Both the position numbers and the translations under genes were made by a program. The notes beneath the pieces are model-generated. The model did no database searches and was not told the origin of the DNA. It was given only the letters and a program-made list of their open reading frames with translations. Positions 6,125 through 7,152 of a stretch of DNA of 7,152 bases are shown here, piece by piece (position 1 is the stretch's first letter; every line of letters begins with the position of its first letter). Source of the DNA: Gemmatimonadota bacterium (lineage in GTDB: Bacteria > Gemmatimonadota > Gemmatimonadetes > Gemmatimonadales > GWC2-71-9). Location: positions 1 to 7,152 of the forward strand of contig QHTW01000189.1 in assembly GCA_003220955.1 (NCBI GenBank). The letters run 5' to 3'.

Positions 6125-6971
6125 GAGCACGCAGGCGCTGGCGCGCGGAGCCGAGCCCGTCGATGCCCAGCTCGACCACATCCCCGTCGACCAGAAAGCG
6201 CGGCGGCTTCTGCCCGAGGCCGACGCCGGCGGGAGTGCCGGTGGAGATGACGTCGCCAGGCAAGAGCGTCATGAACTCGCTGATGTAGCCGACGAGCGTC
6301 GGCACGGCATAGACGAGGTCCTTGGTCGAGCCGGACTGCTTGGTCTCCCCGTTCACTTTGAGCCACAGGCGCAGGTTGTGGACGTCGGGGATCTCGTCGG
6401 GCGTCGCCAGAAAGGGGCCGAGGGGCGCGAACGTGTCGCAGCTCTTCCCCTTGACCCACTGCCCCCCACGCTCGAGCTGGAAGGCTCGCTCCGAGTAGTC
6501 GTTGTGCAGTACGTAGCCCGCCACGTGGGCCAGGGCGGCGTCCCGCTGGACGTGGCTCGCGCGGCGCCCGATGACCACCGCAAGCTCCACCTCCCAGTCG
6601 GTCTTCGTGCTGCCCCTGGGGATGACGACGTCGTCGTTCGGACCGCCGAGCGCGGTCGTCGCTTTGAAGAACAGCACGGGCTCGGCCGGGATCGCCTGGC
6701 CCGTCTCCTTCGCGTGGTCGCGATAGTTGAGACCGACGCACACGATCTTGCTGGGTCGCACGAGCGGTGGTCCGAGCCGCACGCCGTCCGGCACGGTGGG
6801 GGCGCGGGGCCTTTCCTTCGCGAGCCAGCGCGCCAGTCGCTCGAGGCCGCCTGAGCCGAAGAACGCCTCGTCGTAATCGGCGCCGAAAGCCGAGACGTCA
6901 ATGCGCCGCCCTCCGTCCACAATCAGGCCGGGCCGTTCCCGCCCCGGTTCACCGAATCGAATGAGTTTCAT
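6114..6971 (-). CDS. Fumarylacetoacetate hydrolase (FAH) family protein, probable diketo-acid hydrolase
   Basis: This is a 285-residue cytoplasmic enzyme of the FAH family, which hydrolyses C-C bonds of acylpyruvates and 2,4-diketo acids using a divalent metal. The signature VCVGLNYRDHAKE (77-89), the metal ligands E127 and E129 in DWEVELAVVIG and D158 in HNDYSER, the WVKGKSCDTF segment, and the C-terminal GDVISTGTPAGVG are all present. It resembles proteins often labelled ureidoglycolate lyase or 2,4-diketo-3-deoxy-L-fuconate hydrolase; the second fits better beside a sugar-acid dehydratase. The start is the ATG at 6971, because MKLIRFG is the typical N-terminus and GGGGAG lies just before it; the in-frame ATG at 6992 would add seven residues read within the upstream gene. 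It overlaps the UxuA stop (ATGA), so the two are co-translated. Confidence 0.92.
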   Translation of the reverse strand: MKLIRFGEPGRERPGLIVDGGRRIDVSAFGADYDEAFFGSGGLERLARWLAKERPRAPTVPDGVRLGPPLVRPSKIVCVGLNYRDHAKETGQAIPAEPVLFFKATTALGGPNDDVVIPRGSTKTDWEVELAVVIGRRASHVQRDAALAHVAGYVLHNDYSERAFQLERGGQWVKGKSCDTFAPLGPFLATPDEIPDVHNLRLWLKVNGETKQSGSTKDLVYAVPTLVGYISEFMTLLPGDVISTGTPAGVGLGQKPPRFLVDGDVVELGIDGLGSARQRLRALTP

Positions 6972-7152
6972 CGCTCCCCGAGCCCCTCCCACAATCCTTG
7001 CAGATACGTCGCGCCCAACGCGCGGTCGTATAAGCCGTAGCCCGGCCGCCCGCGCTCGCCCCAGATCATCCGTCCATGATCGGGGCGCATCGGTCCGGCG
7101 AAGCCCGTGTCGTGCAATGCGCGCAGCACGTCGGCAAGTCTCACGTCGCCCG
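6968..7152 (-). CDS. uxuA: Mannonate dehydratase, C-terminal fragment (cut by window edge)
   Basis: The last 61 codons of a gene on the minus strand read GDVRLADVLRALHD at the left and contain GFAGPMRPDHGRMIWGE, then GYGLYDRALGATYLQGLWE before TGA. This is the well-conserved C-terminal part of mannonate dehydratase (UxuA, EC 4.2.1.8), which removes water from D-mannonate to give 2-keto-3-deoxygluconate; the RPDHG segment contributes to the active site. The fragment is short, so identification rests on this motif and tail, but both are distinctive. Its stop overlaps the start of the FAH family gene. It indicates that the neighbourhood handles hexuronates or aldonates. The N-terminal metal-binding part is outside the window. 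Confidence 0.85.
   Translation of the reverse strand, partial: GDVRLADVLRALHDTGFAGPMRPDHGRMIWGERGRPGYGLYDRALGATYLQGLWEGLGER

Noticed and set aside
6057..6854. 265-codon plus-strand open frame opposite the FAH gene
   Set aside because: It is the antisense shadow of a gene with complete FAH motifs; its translation lacks recognisable features.

Overview
The window is GC-rich, almost entirely coding bacterial DNA, with strong G/C preference at third codon positions. The combination of tightly packed Gfo/Idh/MocA oxidoreductase, DapA-like (DUF993-type) protein, sugar isomerases with a Tat-type signal and a BNR-type propeller lipoprotein suggests a soil or environmental Gram-negative such as Gemmatimonadota or Acidobacteriota. 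That placement is inference from gene style; no marker gene is present.

Layout. A plus-strand cluster runs from the left edge to 6124: the C-terminal half of an MFS transporter (1-722), a Gfo/Idh/MocA oxidoreductase (719-1912), a DUF993-type dihydrodipicolinate-synthase-like aldolase/lyase (1909-2955), a cytoplasmic sugar isomerase/epimerase TIM barrel (2955-3767), a predicted lipoprotein beta-propeller of the BNR_4 type (3758-5128), a 75-nt gap, and a second sugar isomerase/epimerase with a twin-arginine N-terminus (5204-6124). The first five genes overlap by 1 to 10 bases, so they look like one translationally coupled operon. A minus-strand pair meets it tail to tail with an 11-base overlap: a fumarylacetoacetate-hydrolase family enzyme (6971-6114), preceded by the C-terminus of mannonate dehydratase UxuA (7152-6968, cut by the window edge); these two also overlap (ATGA).

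How it may work. UxuA converts D-mannonate to 2-keto-3-deoxygluconate, so the minus-strand pair points to hexuronate or aldonate breakdown. The propeller protein retains two His, one Tyr and one Arg in positions resembling the active sites of propeller polysaccharide lyases (PL24/PL25 ulvan lyases), which act on uronate-containing glycans. A coherent reading is a small carbohydrate-acid utilisation locus: an envelope-bound lyase or binding protein, an MFS importer, and a set of oxidoreductase, isomerase and aldolase-type enzymes feeding central metabolism. The substrate is unknown, and the oxidoreductase, DUF993 and isomerase steps have no assigned reaction. An alternative is a 3-keto-glycoside type pathway.

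Fine structure. A perfect 11-bp hairpin forms the 3' end of the oxidoreductase gene and buries the likely ribosome binding sequence of the next gene. A G-rich tract encodes a poly-glycine loop in the oxidoreductase. No RNA gene, CRISPR array, insertion sequence or phage gene was seen, and no stretch over 300 bases lacks a gene.
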